Position numbers and translations under genes: made by a program | Notes under the pieces: model-generated | The model's input: the letters and a program-made list of their open reading frames with translations, nothing else | What the model was told of the DNA's origin: nothing | Database searches by the model: none | NCBI GenBank assembly: GCA_002316345.1 | Contig: DCDI01000115.1 | Coordinates: 1-53,631, forward strand | Direction: 5' to 3' | Source: Phyllobacteriaceae bacterium UBA1059 | Lineage (GTDB): Bacteria; Pseudomonadota; Alphaproteobacteria; Rhizobiales; Rhizobiaceae | Length of the DNA: 53,631 nucleotides | Shown: positions 34,663-42,745 of the stretch, in pieces | How the letters are laid out: every line of letters begins with the position of its first letter | Position numbering within the stretch: the first letter of the stretch is position 1

Positions 34663-35111
34663 AAAAGTTCTTGCGATGTCTGTTGCCATGCCACAGGCCG
34701 TCTTCAGCTATCCGACGGTTGCCTACGATCGCAGCTCGGCATGGTGGCAGGCACTACAAATAACCTGGCAGCCCGCGTCAGTTCATCCCCTTTCCGCTTC
34801 ATCCGTGACGCCGCCTTTGTCGTTGATAGCCTCACCTCATGCCATTAGAAGTATTTTGCGCCATCACTCGCTAGATATTGCTTGCAACAACTGCCCGATA
34901 AGCTCTGCTTTCGCCGAGGCAAGCCAAGAGCAACAGCGTGCAGTCACTACGTTCCGCCATCGGCAATCCAGGTGGCGGACACTTTGAGCCACATGTTTGG
35001 AACAGCGCCCGCGCCGTTGTCCGGCGCGCTGTTCGCAAGCCTGAACGTGATGCCTTTGCTTCCATCATCGCTCAGGACAGGCAGGCAAGCCTACTAAACC
35101 TATAACCATTC
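34663..35111. other. non-coding stretch, no gene seen
   Basis: About 450 bases with no frame that reads as a protein. One notable structure is a hairpin with GAACAGCGC / GCGCTGTTC arms (35000-35034). Confidence 0.4.
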
Positions 35112-35588
35112 TCAGTTACGATGATATTCCCGGCTTCTGATCAGAAAGTATGGTCTGCTAGATTTGTGGCGCCCATTGGCATTTGTCCTAAAGGCACGTA
35201 GGTACAGTCCTTCGTCGCCTACATCTGCCGCAGTGATCGTCAACTCATGGCCATCACGTAGATATTGGTAGGTAGCTCCATAATCGAAACTGATTTCCCA
35301 GCTGACATTGGCAGCTGAAGGCATTTCCGGCCTAAGTACGACGTTGCCGTCGTCCGGAATCTCTTTGACGAAAGGATCGTCGAGGTAGACGCCAAGATTG
35401 CCAGAACGGTCAGCAAGAGGCGGGGCAGTCTCGGGGCCAACCAACGCAATCGTGAGCACCAGTACCAAAAGGCAGCCGCAGGCAAGCAGAACAATCCGGT
35501 TGAATTGCAGCGTGTCGAAACGGGTGCGGCTCGTCGTTGGCGTTCTGCGATGGACAGCCGTTGACGGCAAGGCTGGATCAACTGTCAT
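35112..35588 (-). CDS. hypothetical single-span membrane protein
   Basis: A 158-residue protein with a polar N-terminus, one strong hydrophobic span (residues ~32-52, IVLLACGCLLVLVLTIALVG) and a C-terminal ~100 residues that would lie in the periplasm. The latter has an Ig/PKD-like feel: VSWEISFDYGATYQYLRDG, then DVGDEGLYLRAF. I do not recognise a family. It stands 103 bases downstream of the SnoaL-like gene on the same strand. Function unknown. Confidence 0.6.
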   Translation of the reverse strand: MTVDPALPSTAVHRRTPTTSRTRFDTLQFNRIVLLACGCLLVLVLTIALVGPETAPPLADRSGNLGVYLDDPFVKEIPDDGNVVLRPEMPSAANVSWEISFDYGATYQYLRDGHELTITAADVGDEGLYLRAFRTNANGRHKSSRPYFLIRSREYHRN

Positions 35589-35691
35589 CGATTTGGATCC
35601 TGCCGTTTACTCCGGCAACCGACGGCGATGCGAAGGAGACGATGAGGCATCCGCTTCGGAGTGTAGGGATGCGGCCAAGCGAGAGCTTTTC

Positions 35692-36078
35692 TCATGCAAG
35701 AGCCCGCTGCACCAAGACCGTATCGACATACTGGACGAACCTGACGATCTTTCCGTCGAGGATCGTCCAGGCATGCACAAACGGTGCACGGAAGCTCTTC
35801 ATGGTTGTCTTGAACGTACCGCTGTAGTGCCCAAGCGCGATGACCTCGTCGCCTTCGCTCACATAGCGATCGGGTACAGCCCGATAGTCGTTCCACTCAC
35901 TCGCCAGCTTGACGAACACGCCATCCACAATTGCTTGAGGCCCATGAAAGGTCCCTGCGTACGGATAGCCTTCCGCTTCTCTCCACTCGATTTCAGGTGA
36001 CATGTCGGCAAGAACGACAGGCAGGTCCGCAGATGCAAAGCCTGCATAAAGACGTTTGACGATTTCAGTGTTGCTCAC
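35692..36078 (-). CDS. SnoaL-like / NTF2-fold protein
   Basis: A 128-residue SnoaL-like protein: EIVKRLYAGFASADLPVVLADM at the start, WREAEGYPYAGTFHGPQAI, and HAWTILDGKIVRFVQYVDT at the end. This cone-shaped NTF2 fold serves as small isomerases, hydrolases or ligand binders; no specific reaction can be assigned. Upstream on the same strand lies a large STAND ATPase, with about 280 bases between that hold no gene. Confidence 0.82.
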   Translation of the reverse strand: MSNTEIVKRLYAGFASADLPVVLADMSPEIEWREAEGYPYAGTFHGPQAIVDGVFVKLASEWNDYRAVPDRYVSEGDEVIALGHYSGTFKTTMKSFRAPFVHAWTILDGKIVRFVQYVDTVLVQRALA

Positions 36079-36356
36079 AGGGTCTCCCTCTGGTCAGCGT
36101 TGAAGCCTCTTTGCTTCGACAGACCTGAAGCTGTGGCGTTCGCTGAACCAGCAGGGGTGTTCGATGCGATCGAACACATTTCAGTTGCGGAAGAAACTCG
36201 CCCTTGGTCGGGCGTGTTCAAGTCGACGCTTAAACGCAGAGTGGTCGACCCGTCACAATCGAGCGGCGCGGTACGACAGCTGTTTCGCTTCTCTCGGTTC
36301 CCGACACAAAGAAAAACTGCTCGCAGCTTTACCCGCGATCGCATGAGGCCGGGGAC

Positions 36357-38834
36357 TTAAAACTTCCAGTCCACTGAGACCGGAGGCTGATAACGGCAGA
36401 AGCTGCCCGTCTTGATGGAGAGCGCCAAATGCTGCCCGAGCGCTGGGCAGGCAGCTTCGACTTGGGCAACGGCGGCGCGCAGCGTGCGGGTCACATTCAC
36501 CCGCATCCGTTCCTGGGGCGAACCGAGACGTCTGGCCCGCCCGCCCAGGCCAGAGCTCTTCGCCAGTTGCTGTGAGACAAGCTCATGCTCGCGAAGAACG
36601 CTTGCTCGCCGATCAACGTCCAACGCGTCCTCGTCCAAGGCCAGCGCCCGTTCAAGGAGCCGCAAGCGCTTGCGATAGCCAGCGACCGCCTCCGCATCCA
36701 GCACCGGATCACCACGGCCGATCTCACGAGGCTCGCCGTCGGCTGCTGCTGCGAGATCGCTGGCGAAGATCTCAATCCCTGGAGACTGGAGAAGATGCCG
36801 GATCTGCCGTAGTCCCTTGCTGTCAGGCAGTACGGCCTCATGTTCATCGAACTGGATGATCCAGACAGCATCGCGCTGCCGGAAAACACTGACATGCGAC
36901 AAAGGCGTAGCCAGTCGCTGCAGAACGCACTCGGCGATCTCACGGGCCGCGCCATCTTGAAGGCGTACGGCCAGCGCTTCAGCCTTGATAGCAAGGGCTT
37001 TTGCCCGATCCGGGTCTTCCCTGGCGACAATCCTAACCCGCGCGCAATCGGCCAGCAGCCGCGCCTGCGAACCATGCACATCGCCAAGGCGCTCCAGACC
37101 GACGCGCTCGCACAATGCCAGTGCTTCGTCATAGAACGGCAGAGCCGCCCCTGACCTGCCATTGCGTTCCAGAACGCCCGCAAGGCTCTGATACCCGATC
37201 ATCCGCACCACAAGGCTGCCCTCATGCTGAGAAGCAATGACCGACTCATAGCGGCTGGCAGCTTGTTCCCACTCTTCCAGACGTTCATGACCGAAGCCAA
37301 CATTCCAAGCTGCGAAGCCTTGGCCCCATCGATCCTCCGGGTAGCGCGCGATCAGCTCCGCCCCTTCGATAGCACGCCGCAATCCGGCGTCTTTGCTGCC
37401 CGCCATAATGTCACATTCACCGCGAAGACAAAGGTGATAGCCACGCAAAAGATCGGCGTCAGGCTCGTCCAAGTCCTCCAGAAGCGCCAGTCCGCGATCC
37501 AGCTCTATCGCAGCATTCAGCCAGTCACCTGTGTCGTGCGCTTCAAGAAAGCCAAGGCTGAACTGAGTTGCTGCCCGCAGCATGACAGGCGCCTCGCCGG
37601 CCTGGTCGAGCGCAGCACGCAACCAGCTGATGCCCTCGCGATGCCGGCTGGCTGTCCACCAGAACATCGTGAGGGCAACCGCAGTTCCCAGAGCTTCGAC
37701 GCCCCGCCCTTCGTACAGGAGGGTACGCAGCGCTTCATGCAGATTGTCCACGTCTCCCTGAAGCTCGGGAAGCCAGGTATCTTCAGGCACGAAGTTGACG
37801 GCTCGCGCCCGTTGCGCCAGCGCCGAGAAGTGCATCGCATGAGTGTGTCGTACGGTGTCCAGTTCGCCGGCTTCCTGCGCCAGTTTTGCCGCGAACAACC
37901 GCACCATATGAAGAAGCCGATAGCGTGCGGTGCTGAAATCGAACTGAACCAGCGAGTGTTCCACCAACTCGCGCAGCGCGGGCAGAACGTCCGCCTGGGT
38001 CAGCCCTTCCCCGGCGCACACAGGCGCCACGGCCTCCAGCGAGAAGCTTGACGGGAAAGCTGCAAGGCGGCGCAGCAGAAGGCGCGCGCTAGACGTCAGG
38101 AGCGCATGGCTCCACCGGATGGTGTCGTCGAGAGTATCATGCCGCGTCGGCCTCGAACCGCGCCGCTGCAGAAGGTCGGACCCTTGCGAGAGTTGTGAGG
38201 CGATTTCGTTTACTGGCACGATGTCGGTCCAGCCCGCAGCGAGCTCAATCGCCAGCGGGAGGCCGTCCACTGCCTGGCAGATTGCCTGTACCGCGCCCAG
38301 TGCCGCGCCTGCCAAGCGTAGGCTCGGTGCTCGATCGCTGGCCCTCTCGACGAACAGGTCGATCGCGGCTTGTTCGTCGAGCACCCTTAACCGCAGCTGC
38401 TTTTCGCCGACCAAGCTGAGTGGAACGCGGCTGGTGGTCAGGACGGAAACCTTTCGGGTATCCGTCACAAGTGCGTCTACCAAAGCGGTGACCTCGTCGA
38501 TGACATGCTCGCAGTTGTCGAGCACCAGCAGCAGCTCGGTATCGCATAGCCATTGCACGATCGCCTCAGGATATGGCCGTCCGCCAGTCTGCGGCATTCC
38601 CACCGCAGCCGCCACGGCTCCGAGCACGGCGGAGGCATCTGACAGGCCATCGAGCCGCACAAACGCGGTGCGCTTGGCCTCGTTTCGTTCGTTTGCGGCA
38701 AGCCATTCCAAGACCAAACGGGTCTTGCCGACGCCGCCTGGGCCGATGACCGAGACGAAAGCCGAAGACTGCACCAGTGCACTGAGTTCCTGCAGTAACG
38801 CAGCACGCCCGATGAAAGGGTCACGTCTGGACAT
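36357..38834 (-). CDS. STAND/AfsR-like ATPase with helical repeats
   Basis: An 825-residue protein. Residues 1-260 form an NB-ARC-like NTPase: Walker A IGPGGVGKTR (30-39), Walker B ELLLVLDNCEHV (~101-112), VLTTSRVPL and GLPLAIELAAGW. Residues ~260-640 are helical, TPR-like repeats (HREGISWLRAALDQAGEAPV; ERNGRSGAALPFYDEALALCE). The C-terminal ~150 residues include DSKGLRQIRHLLQSPG and VTRTLRAAVAQVEAACP. Many relatives carry a DNA-binding output domain at the N-terminus, but the P-loop is too close to the start for one here. I infer a signal-sensing ATPase, possibly working with the downstream SnoaL-like protein. Confidence 0.82.
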   Translation of the reverse strand: MSRRDPFIGRAALLQELSALVQSSAFVSVIGPGGVGKTRLVLEWLAANERNEAKRTAFVRLDGLSDASAVLGAVAAAVGMPQTGGRPYPEAIVQWLCDTELLLVLDNCEHVIDEVTALVDALVTDTRKVSVLTTSRVPLSLVGEKQLRLRVLDEQAAIDLFVERASDRAPSLRLAGAALGAVQAICQAVDGLPLAIELAAGWTDIVPVNEIASQLSQGSDLLQRRGSRPTRHDTLDDTIRWSHALLTSSARLLLRRLAAFPSSFSLEAVAPVCAGEGLTQADVLPALRELVEHSLVQFDFSTARYRLLHMVRLFAAKLAQEAGELDTVRHTHAMHFSALAQRARAVNFVPEDTWLPELQGDVDNLHEALRTLLYEGRGVEALGTAVALTMFWWTASRHREGISWLRAALDQAGEAPVMLRAATQFSLGFLEAHDTGDWLNAAIELDRGLALLEDLDEPDADLLRGYHLCLRGECDIMAGSKDAGLRRAIEGAELIARYPEDRWGQGFAAWNVGFGHERLEEWEQAASRYESVIASQHEGSLVVRMIGYQSLAGVLERNGRSGAALPFYDEALALCERVGLERLGDVHGSQARLLADCARVRIVAREDPDRAKALAIKAEALAVRLQDGAAREIAECVLQRLATPLSHVSVFRQRDAVWIIQFDEHEAVLPDSKGLRQIRHLLQSPGIEIFASDLAAAADGEPREIGRGDPVLDAEAVAGYRKRLRLLERALALDEDALDVDRRASVLREHELVSQQLAKSSGLGGRARRLGSPQERMRVNVTRTLRAAVAQVEAACPALGQHLALSIKTGSFCRYQPPVSVDWKF

Positions 38835-39050
38835 CGCCGTTCACCCGTTTCTCTAGGCCGCTTCGCATATGCCGTTCATGTTTCTTTTCGCATTTCAGCG
38901 CGGAGACAGCAGGGATGCAGCAGACTCGCTATTCACGTTACGGCTTCCCTCTCCGAATTGCAGACCTCCACTTGAAGAATTACTGCGCTGCATTTTCGAT
39001 ATAAACTAAAGTTCTGGCCCAAGAGGTTCACTCCAGTTCCCGATTAAAAT

Positions 39051-40040
39051 TCATTGTCGAAACCGATCCTCGGCTGTCAATCGCATCGTTAGTGGCTCGG
39101 CCTCATCCCACCTGTAGATCTCCGTACGTAAGTAGCGAAGCTCATCATCGTGAAGATCCTCATCCACTTCAATCCACCATGCCTTGGGCCTGCCGTCGCT
39201 TCCCTCCGACCAACGGTATCCCCTCGCTTTTAGATGATCCTTCATATCGAACGGTGAGTTCTGGGCGAAGATGCGGATCCTGCAGCGTGTACTCGATCGC
39301 AGCAGCTCGGCGAAGGGCGGCTGCCCGCCCTCCTCTACCGCCCGTGCCAGCACCTCAAGCAGCGCATGACAATCGTCAGTGGCGCGATGCCCCTCATGAA
39401 AGAGGCCCGACTGGCCAACCAGATAGCCGAGCTTGTTGCCTTCGAAGCCGAGATCGGCCCACTTGATCTCCGACACAGAACAAGCCCAGGCTTTCGGCAC
39501 GAACGATGGTGAGAGCTTCTCGCAGAAGGGTCTGTCGAACCCTGCATTGTGCGCGATGATCAAATCGGCTGGCTCGATCAAGGCATCTAGTGCAGTGATG
39601 TCGAGATCCTGCCCTGCGACCATATCGTCTGTGATGCCGGTGAGGCGGGTGATATCAGGCGGGATCGGCGAGGAAGGTTGGCGTAACCCGTTGTAGATAC
39701 CGACGACGTCACCGACTGTACCTTCATCATTATAGGTGAAGGCTACGGCACCGATCTCGATCACTTCGTCCTTCGTGTGCTGCAGACCGGTTGTTTCCGT
39801 ATCAACCAACACGGCCAGGTTCGGATATGCGCTTTGGAGGCGTGGAACTACCTGCCTGGGTACCAGCTTGCGCAGCACTCTGTAGTGGCCGCTTTGTTCT
39901 AGCCGTTGAGCTGCCACTTCCGCGTCCCAAGCCTCCGAAGTTGCTAAAGCCTCTTTCCGCTTCTTACGCAGCGGTCGCGGTGATTGCCGATAGCTCGGAG
40001 CTTCGTCGAAAAGGTCGAACTGAGATGCTGGCGTCTTCAT
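39051..40040 (-). CDS. DEDDh 3'-5' exonuclease (DnaQ-like)
   Basis: A 329-residue protein. After an ~70-residue basic N-terminal extension comes the exonuclease core: D80 and E82 in VLVDTETTG, D169 in AHNAGFDRPF, and H218 with D222 in EGHRATDDCHAL, a complete DEDDh set. The C-terminal ~90 residues (FDMKDHLKARGYRW and LRYLRTEIYRWDE) form an added domain. It resembles stand-alone DnaQ-like proteins of plasmids and islands rather than the polymerase subunit. Its ATG overlaps the stop of the recombinase gene (40037-40040). Confidence 0.85.
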   Translation of the reverse strand: MKTPASQFDLFDEAPSYRQSPRPLRKKRKEALATSEAWDAEVAAQRLEQSGHYRVLRKLVPRQVVPRLQSAYPNLAVLVDTETTGLQHTKDEVIEIGAVAFTYNDEGTVGDVVGIYNGLRQPSSPIPPDITRLTGITDDMVAGQDLDITALDALIEPADLIIAHNAGFDRPFCEKLSPSFVPKAWACSVSEIKWADLGFEGNKLGYLVGQSGLFHEGHRATDDCHALLEVLARAVEEGGQPPFAELLRSSTRCRIRIFAQNSPFDMKDHLKARGYRWSEGSDGRPKAWWIEVDEDLHDDELRYLRTEIYRWDEAEPLTMRLTAEDRFRQ

Positions 40041-40647
40041 GCCCCCGCCCTTACCTTCTTTGACGGTGTGCTTCTGCTAGCCGAAGGTCCTGACCATCCA
40101 ACACGGGCGAGCGTGTCGATCAGCGTGGAACGCGCGACTGTGAAGGTACGGCATACAGCAGACTTGCTGGCGCCGGCTTCCAAGGCTGCGATGATCTGGT
40201 CGATCTTTTCCTGATCAAGCGCCTTGGGCCGCCCTGCCTGCTTGCCTCTGCGCTTTGCAGCCGCCAGCCCTGCAATGACACGCTCACGCGTGAGTGCCCG
40301 TTCGTACTGGGCTAGCGCGCCGAAGATCGAGAACAGCAACTCCCCGTGAGGCGTGGTTGTGTCCATCTGTTCGGTCAGGGAGCGGAAAGCTACGCCCCTC
40401 CCCTTCAGGTCATCAATGATGGACAGGAGGTGCGGCAGGGAACGGCCGAGACGATCCAGCTTCCAGACCACAAGGCAGTCTCCGCTGCGCAAGTCGTCGA
40501 GACACGCTCTCAGTCCGGGGCGATCGTCAAGAGCGCCTGAAGCTTTATCCTGGTGTAGATGACGCTCATCCACACCGGCAGTGATCAACGCGTCGCGCTG
40601 CAGATCCACGGACTGACGATCTTAAGCGGACGAAACACGCATGTAGC
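40037..40647 (-). pseudogene. serine recombinase (resolvase) interrupted by a stop codon
   Basis: Reading from ATG 40647 gives MLVGYMRVSSA, then TAA (40622-40624), then DRQSVDLQRDAL and a complete resolvase: LVVWKLDRLGRS, GVAFRSLTEQMDTTTPHGELLFSIFGALAQYER and a C-terminal helix-turn-helix (GASKSAVCRTFTVARSTL). The catalytic serine lies in RVSS, before the stop. A product starting after the stop (190 residues from 40609) would lack the nucleophile and could not recombine DNA. A Glu-to-stop change (GAA to TAA) is the simplest explanation. Otherwise the frame is undamaged, so the event is recent or suppressed. Confidence 0.8.
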
Positions 40648-41084
40648 CAACGAGCATGTGCGAGAAACCTCGAATCGGATGTTTCCGCACATTACACGAT
40701 TACGACAGGGGTTTTCGTACAAACTTGGACCACTAACAGGGTCGTTCTATTTCCCCGGCGAGCAATGAACGGAAACCATGTGGTTTTCGACATGCGCCGC
40801 TGATCCGACCTGGATCGCCGCGGTGACAGCTATGCGCACCATTTCGGACGTTCGAACACAGTTGCTGATAACCTCGAAGCAGACCTCCGGATGCCTTCCT
40901 GGAATGACCTAGAGGGCGCCATCCATTAGCTGCGCCACATCCCGACACGGGGATAGCAAGAGATGTGAATGAGAGAACACAGCAAACTTCGGGTCCGCTC
41001 AGATCTCAGGTGACGGCATGTGTTGACAGATGACGGCAAGTGACTTACGTCTTGATTAGTTGACGGCAACTGATGGAGGGTTTC
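40648..41084. other. gap upstream of the ribbon-helix-helix gene, with three direct repeats
   Basis: No gene is seen in 40648-41010. The last part holds TGACGGCA repeats listed separately. Confidence 0.4.
41011..41072 (+). promoter_or_regulatory. three TGACGGCA direct repeats ahead of the RHH gene
   Basis: TGACGGCAtgtg (41011), TGACGGCAagtg (41031) and TGACGGCAactg (41061) are 20 and 30 bases apart, so they lie on one face of the helix. They end 12 bases before the start codon at 41085. Ribbon-helix-helix proteins often bind such short tandem sites to repress their own operon. Confidence 0.6.
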
Positions 41085-41528
41085 ATGCAGCAGCCGAAAT
41101 GCAAACGGATCATCGACGGCAAGACCTATAATACGGAGACCGCCACCATGATCGGTGGCTACTGGAACGAAGAGAACCCTCCGGTCACCTACGGAAATTT
41201 CCTCTATCAGACCCGGTTTGGCGCATTTTTTCACTACGAGGAATCCGAAGGCTTCGCACCTGAGGATGACTATCAGAAAGTCACTCCCCTTTCCCCGGAT
41301 GAGGCTCGCGCATGGCTCGAGAAGTATCAGAGCTACGATCCGGACCGTATTGAGCGTCTCTTTGGTGAGATGCCAGAGGCTGGCTCCGGTGAGGTGAAAT
41401 TCACCCTCCGGATGCCTGATAGCCTGCGGGCGCGACTGGCCGCCAAGGCAGAGGCGAATAAGCAGTCGCTCAACGCATGGATGGTGCGTTGCCTGGAACT
41501 CTGCGCAGGCGATGGAGACCGGACGTGA
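41085..41528 (+). CDS. Arc-like ribbon-helix-helix regulator with N-terminal unknown domain
   Basis: A 147-residue protein. The first ~100 residues (KCKRIIDGKTYNTETATMIG; FGAFFHYEESEGFAPEDDYQ) look like a small sensing or partner-binding domain. The last ~40 (VKFTLRMPDSLRARLAAKAE; NKQSLNAWMVRCLEL) form an Arc-type ribbon-helix-helix DNA-binding fold. ATG 41085 follows GGAGGG; an in-frame ATG at 41073 would add four residues. The stop overlaps a GTG that begins a 45-residue membrane protein, so both are made together. The repeats upstream suggest autoregulation. It could be an antitoxin-like regulator, but no toxin is recognised. Confidence 0.75.
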   Translation: MQQPKCKRIIDGKTYNTETATMIGGYWNEENPPVTYGNFLYQTRFGAFFHYEESEGFAPEDDYQKVTPLSPDEARAWLEKYQSYDPDRIERLFGEMPEAGSGEVKFTLRMPDSLRARLAAKAEANKQSLNAWMVRCLELCAGDGDRT

Positions 41529-41662
41529 GCAAGATCGAAATCGACGCGTCGCTCAAGACGCTGCGCGTTACGGCCGATGGCGCCATCGCGGTGGTGCTTG
41601 GCGTCGCGGTCGCCGCTGTCATCATCGCTTGCGCCGTGAGATTTTTGACGGACTGGCTGTAG
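41525..41662 (+). CDS. 45-residue single-span membrane protein
   Basis: Starts with GTG 41525 in a GTGA overlap with the regulator stop. A short polar head (MSKIEIDASLKTLRVTADG) leads to one hydrophobic span (AIAVVLGVAVAAVIIACAV) and a brief tail ending DWL. Size and coupling to an RHH protein recall type I or small membrane toxins, or a regulator-anchoring peptide; neither is proven. An upstream in-frame ATG inside the regulator gene is unlikely. Confidence 0.5.
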   Translation: MSKIEIDASLKTLRVTADGAIAVVLGVAVAAVIIACAVRFLTDWL

Positions 41663-41671
41663 GGCCTACCG

Positions 41672-42745
41672 CTACTTCTTTGGTCGAGGCTTGCTGATTG
41701 CGCTTGCGATCTGATCGACAATGTCAGGTCCATCGGCGCGGGGAGGCTCCCCGGGCGCAAAATCAGTGCCGAACTCCACCGGGTAAATCAGGACCTCGCC
41801 AAGACCTTGTTCGATCGCTTCGCGGCGGAAACGTACCAATTCCTTGGACACACTAGGTGCCGACACGCGACTGGTGAAGCCGGCGATGAGGTCGCATACC
41901 TGAAGGGATGCGTTCTCATGGCTTTTCGCGCTGACCGTTGAAACCACGTGTATCGGGAAGCGCAGCGTCTTGTCGCCGATAGTGAAGATCTGCGGCTCAA
42001 GATCAGGGTTGGTCATCCGTTCCCACATGTCGGAACGTTTGAAAAAATGCGTGCTTTCATCGTGGATGACCTCAAAGGGTCCATCCGTCTTTTCCTGCCA
42101 GAACTTCATGCACTCGATCGCCGACGTGACATGGATCTCGTTCGAGTCTACGAATGCTGTGAGATTTCGATTAGCTGCTGCCTCTGCAGTTCCCTGGGCG
42201 ATCAAGCTTAGGAACGTTTCCGTGCCGCGGGGCGGATTGGCTAAGACCGAGCCAATCTCACTCCGGAACGCGCGGAGCAACGGGGCAGTAGGAGCTCGGG
42301 CGAATTCGTTGTAGCTCGACAATACCCGGTCCGCATCTTCGCGCGGTAAAAGTTGCTCGAACACGTACCCGACCGAGTTCGCGAAACGGATGGCATAGCC
42401 GTCCTTATAGAAGTCATACCCTGCGTCGCGCAGCATCGGCTCCACGAGCTGATCGACGATCTTCGATACGACAACGTACCGCTTGCTGATCTTTGCGGCG
42501 CAAAAACTGTCGGGTCTGGCACCGACCTCTTTGGCGAAAGTCAGAAAGTTCCGTCGTCCGGTCGGACGTCTGAACACGTTCGCTGATTTCAGTTCGGGCC
42601 CCTGTTGCCCGGGAAACGATCTGGCGATTATGTCGGCCGACTCCCGTTCGGATAGGTCCGTGCTGGCCAAGGCGAAGAACGGCTGGATTGGATCGAACAA
42701 GTTCGTGCCCGTCTGACCGCTCTCGTCGAAATAGACCTTCTGCAT
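41672..42745 (-). CDS. DUF3800-domain protein (fourth gene of the ABC-3C operon)
   Basis: A 357-residue protein starting MQKVYFDESGQTGTNLF, the DUF3800 hallmark, with FVDSNEIHVTSAIECMKFW and SLQVCDLIAGFTSR later on. The family has an RNase H-like fold and is common in defence islands, where a nuclease role has been suggested. Its ATG overlaps the stop of the DUF2326 ATPase (TGATG at 42743-42747), so it is translated with the ABC-3C genes. No membrane segment. I infer that it is an added effector or nuclease of that system. Confidence 0.8.
   Translation of the reverse strand: MQKVYFDESGQTGTNLFDPIQPFFALASTDLSERESADIIARSFPGQQGPELKSANVFRRPTGRRNFLTFAKEVGARPDSFCAAKISKRYVVVSKIVDQLVEPMLRDAGYDFYKDGYAIRFANSVGYVFEQLLPREDADRVLSSYNEFARAPTAPLLRAFRSEIGSVLANPPRGTETFLSLIAQGTAEAAANRNLTAFVDSNEIHVTSAIECMKFWQEKTDGPFEVIHDESTHFFKRSDMWERMTNPDLEPQIFTIGDKTLRFPIHVVSTVSAKSHENASLQVCDLIAGFTSRVSAPSVSKELVRFRREAIEQGLGEVLIYPVEFGTDFAPGEPPRADGPDIVDQIASAISKPRPKK

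Noticed and set aside
35000..35034. Terminator
   Set aside because: Long GC hairpin but no T-tract and no gene ending beside it.
41011..41072. Short CRISPR-like or iteron array
   Set aside because: Only three 8-base units with unequal spacing, no spacers of constant length, and no cas or replication gene nearby.
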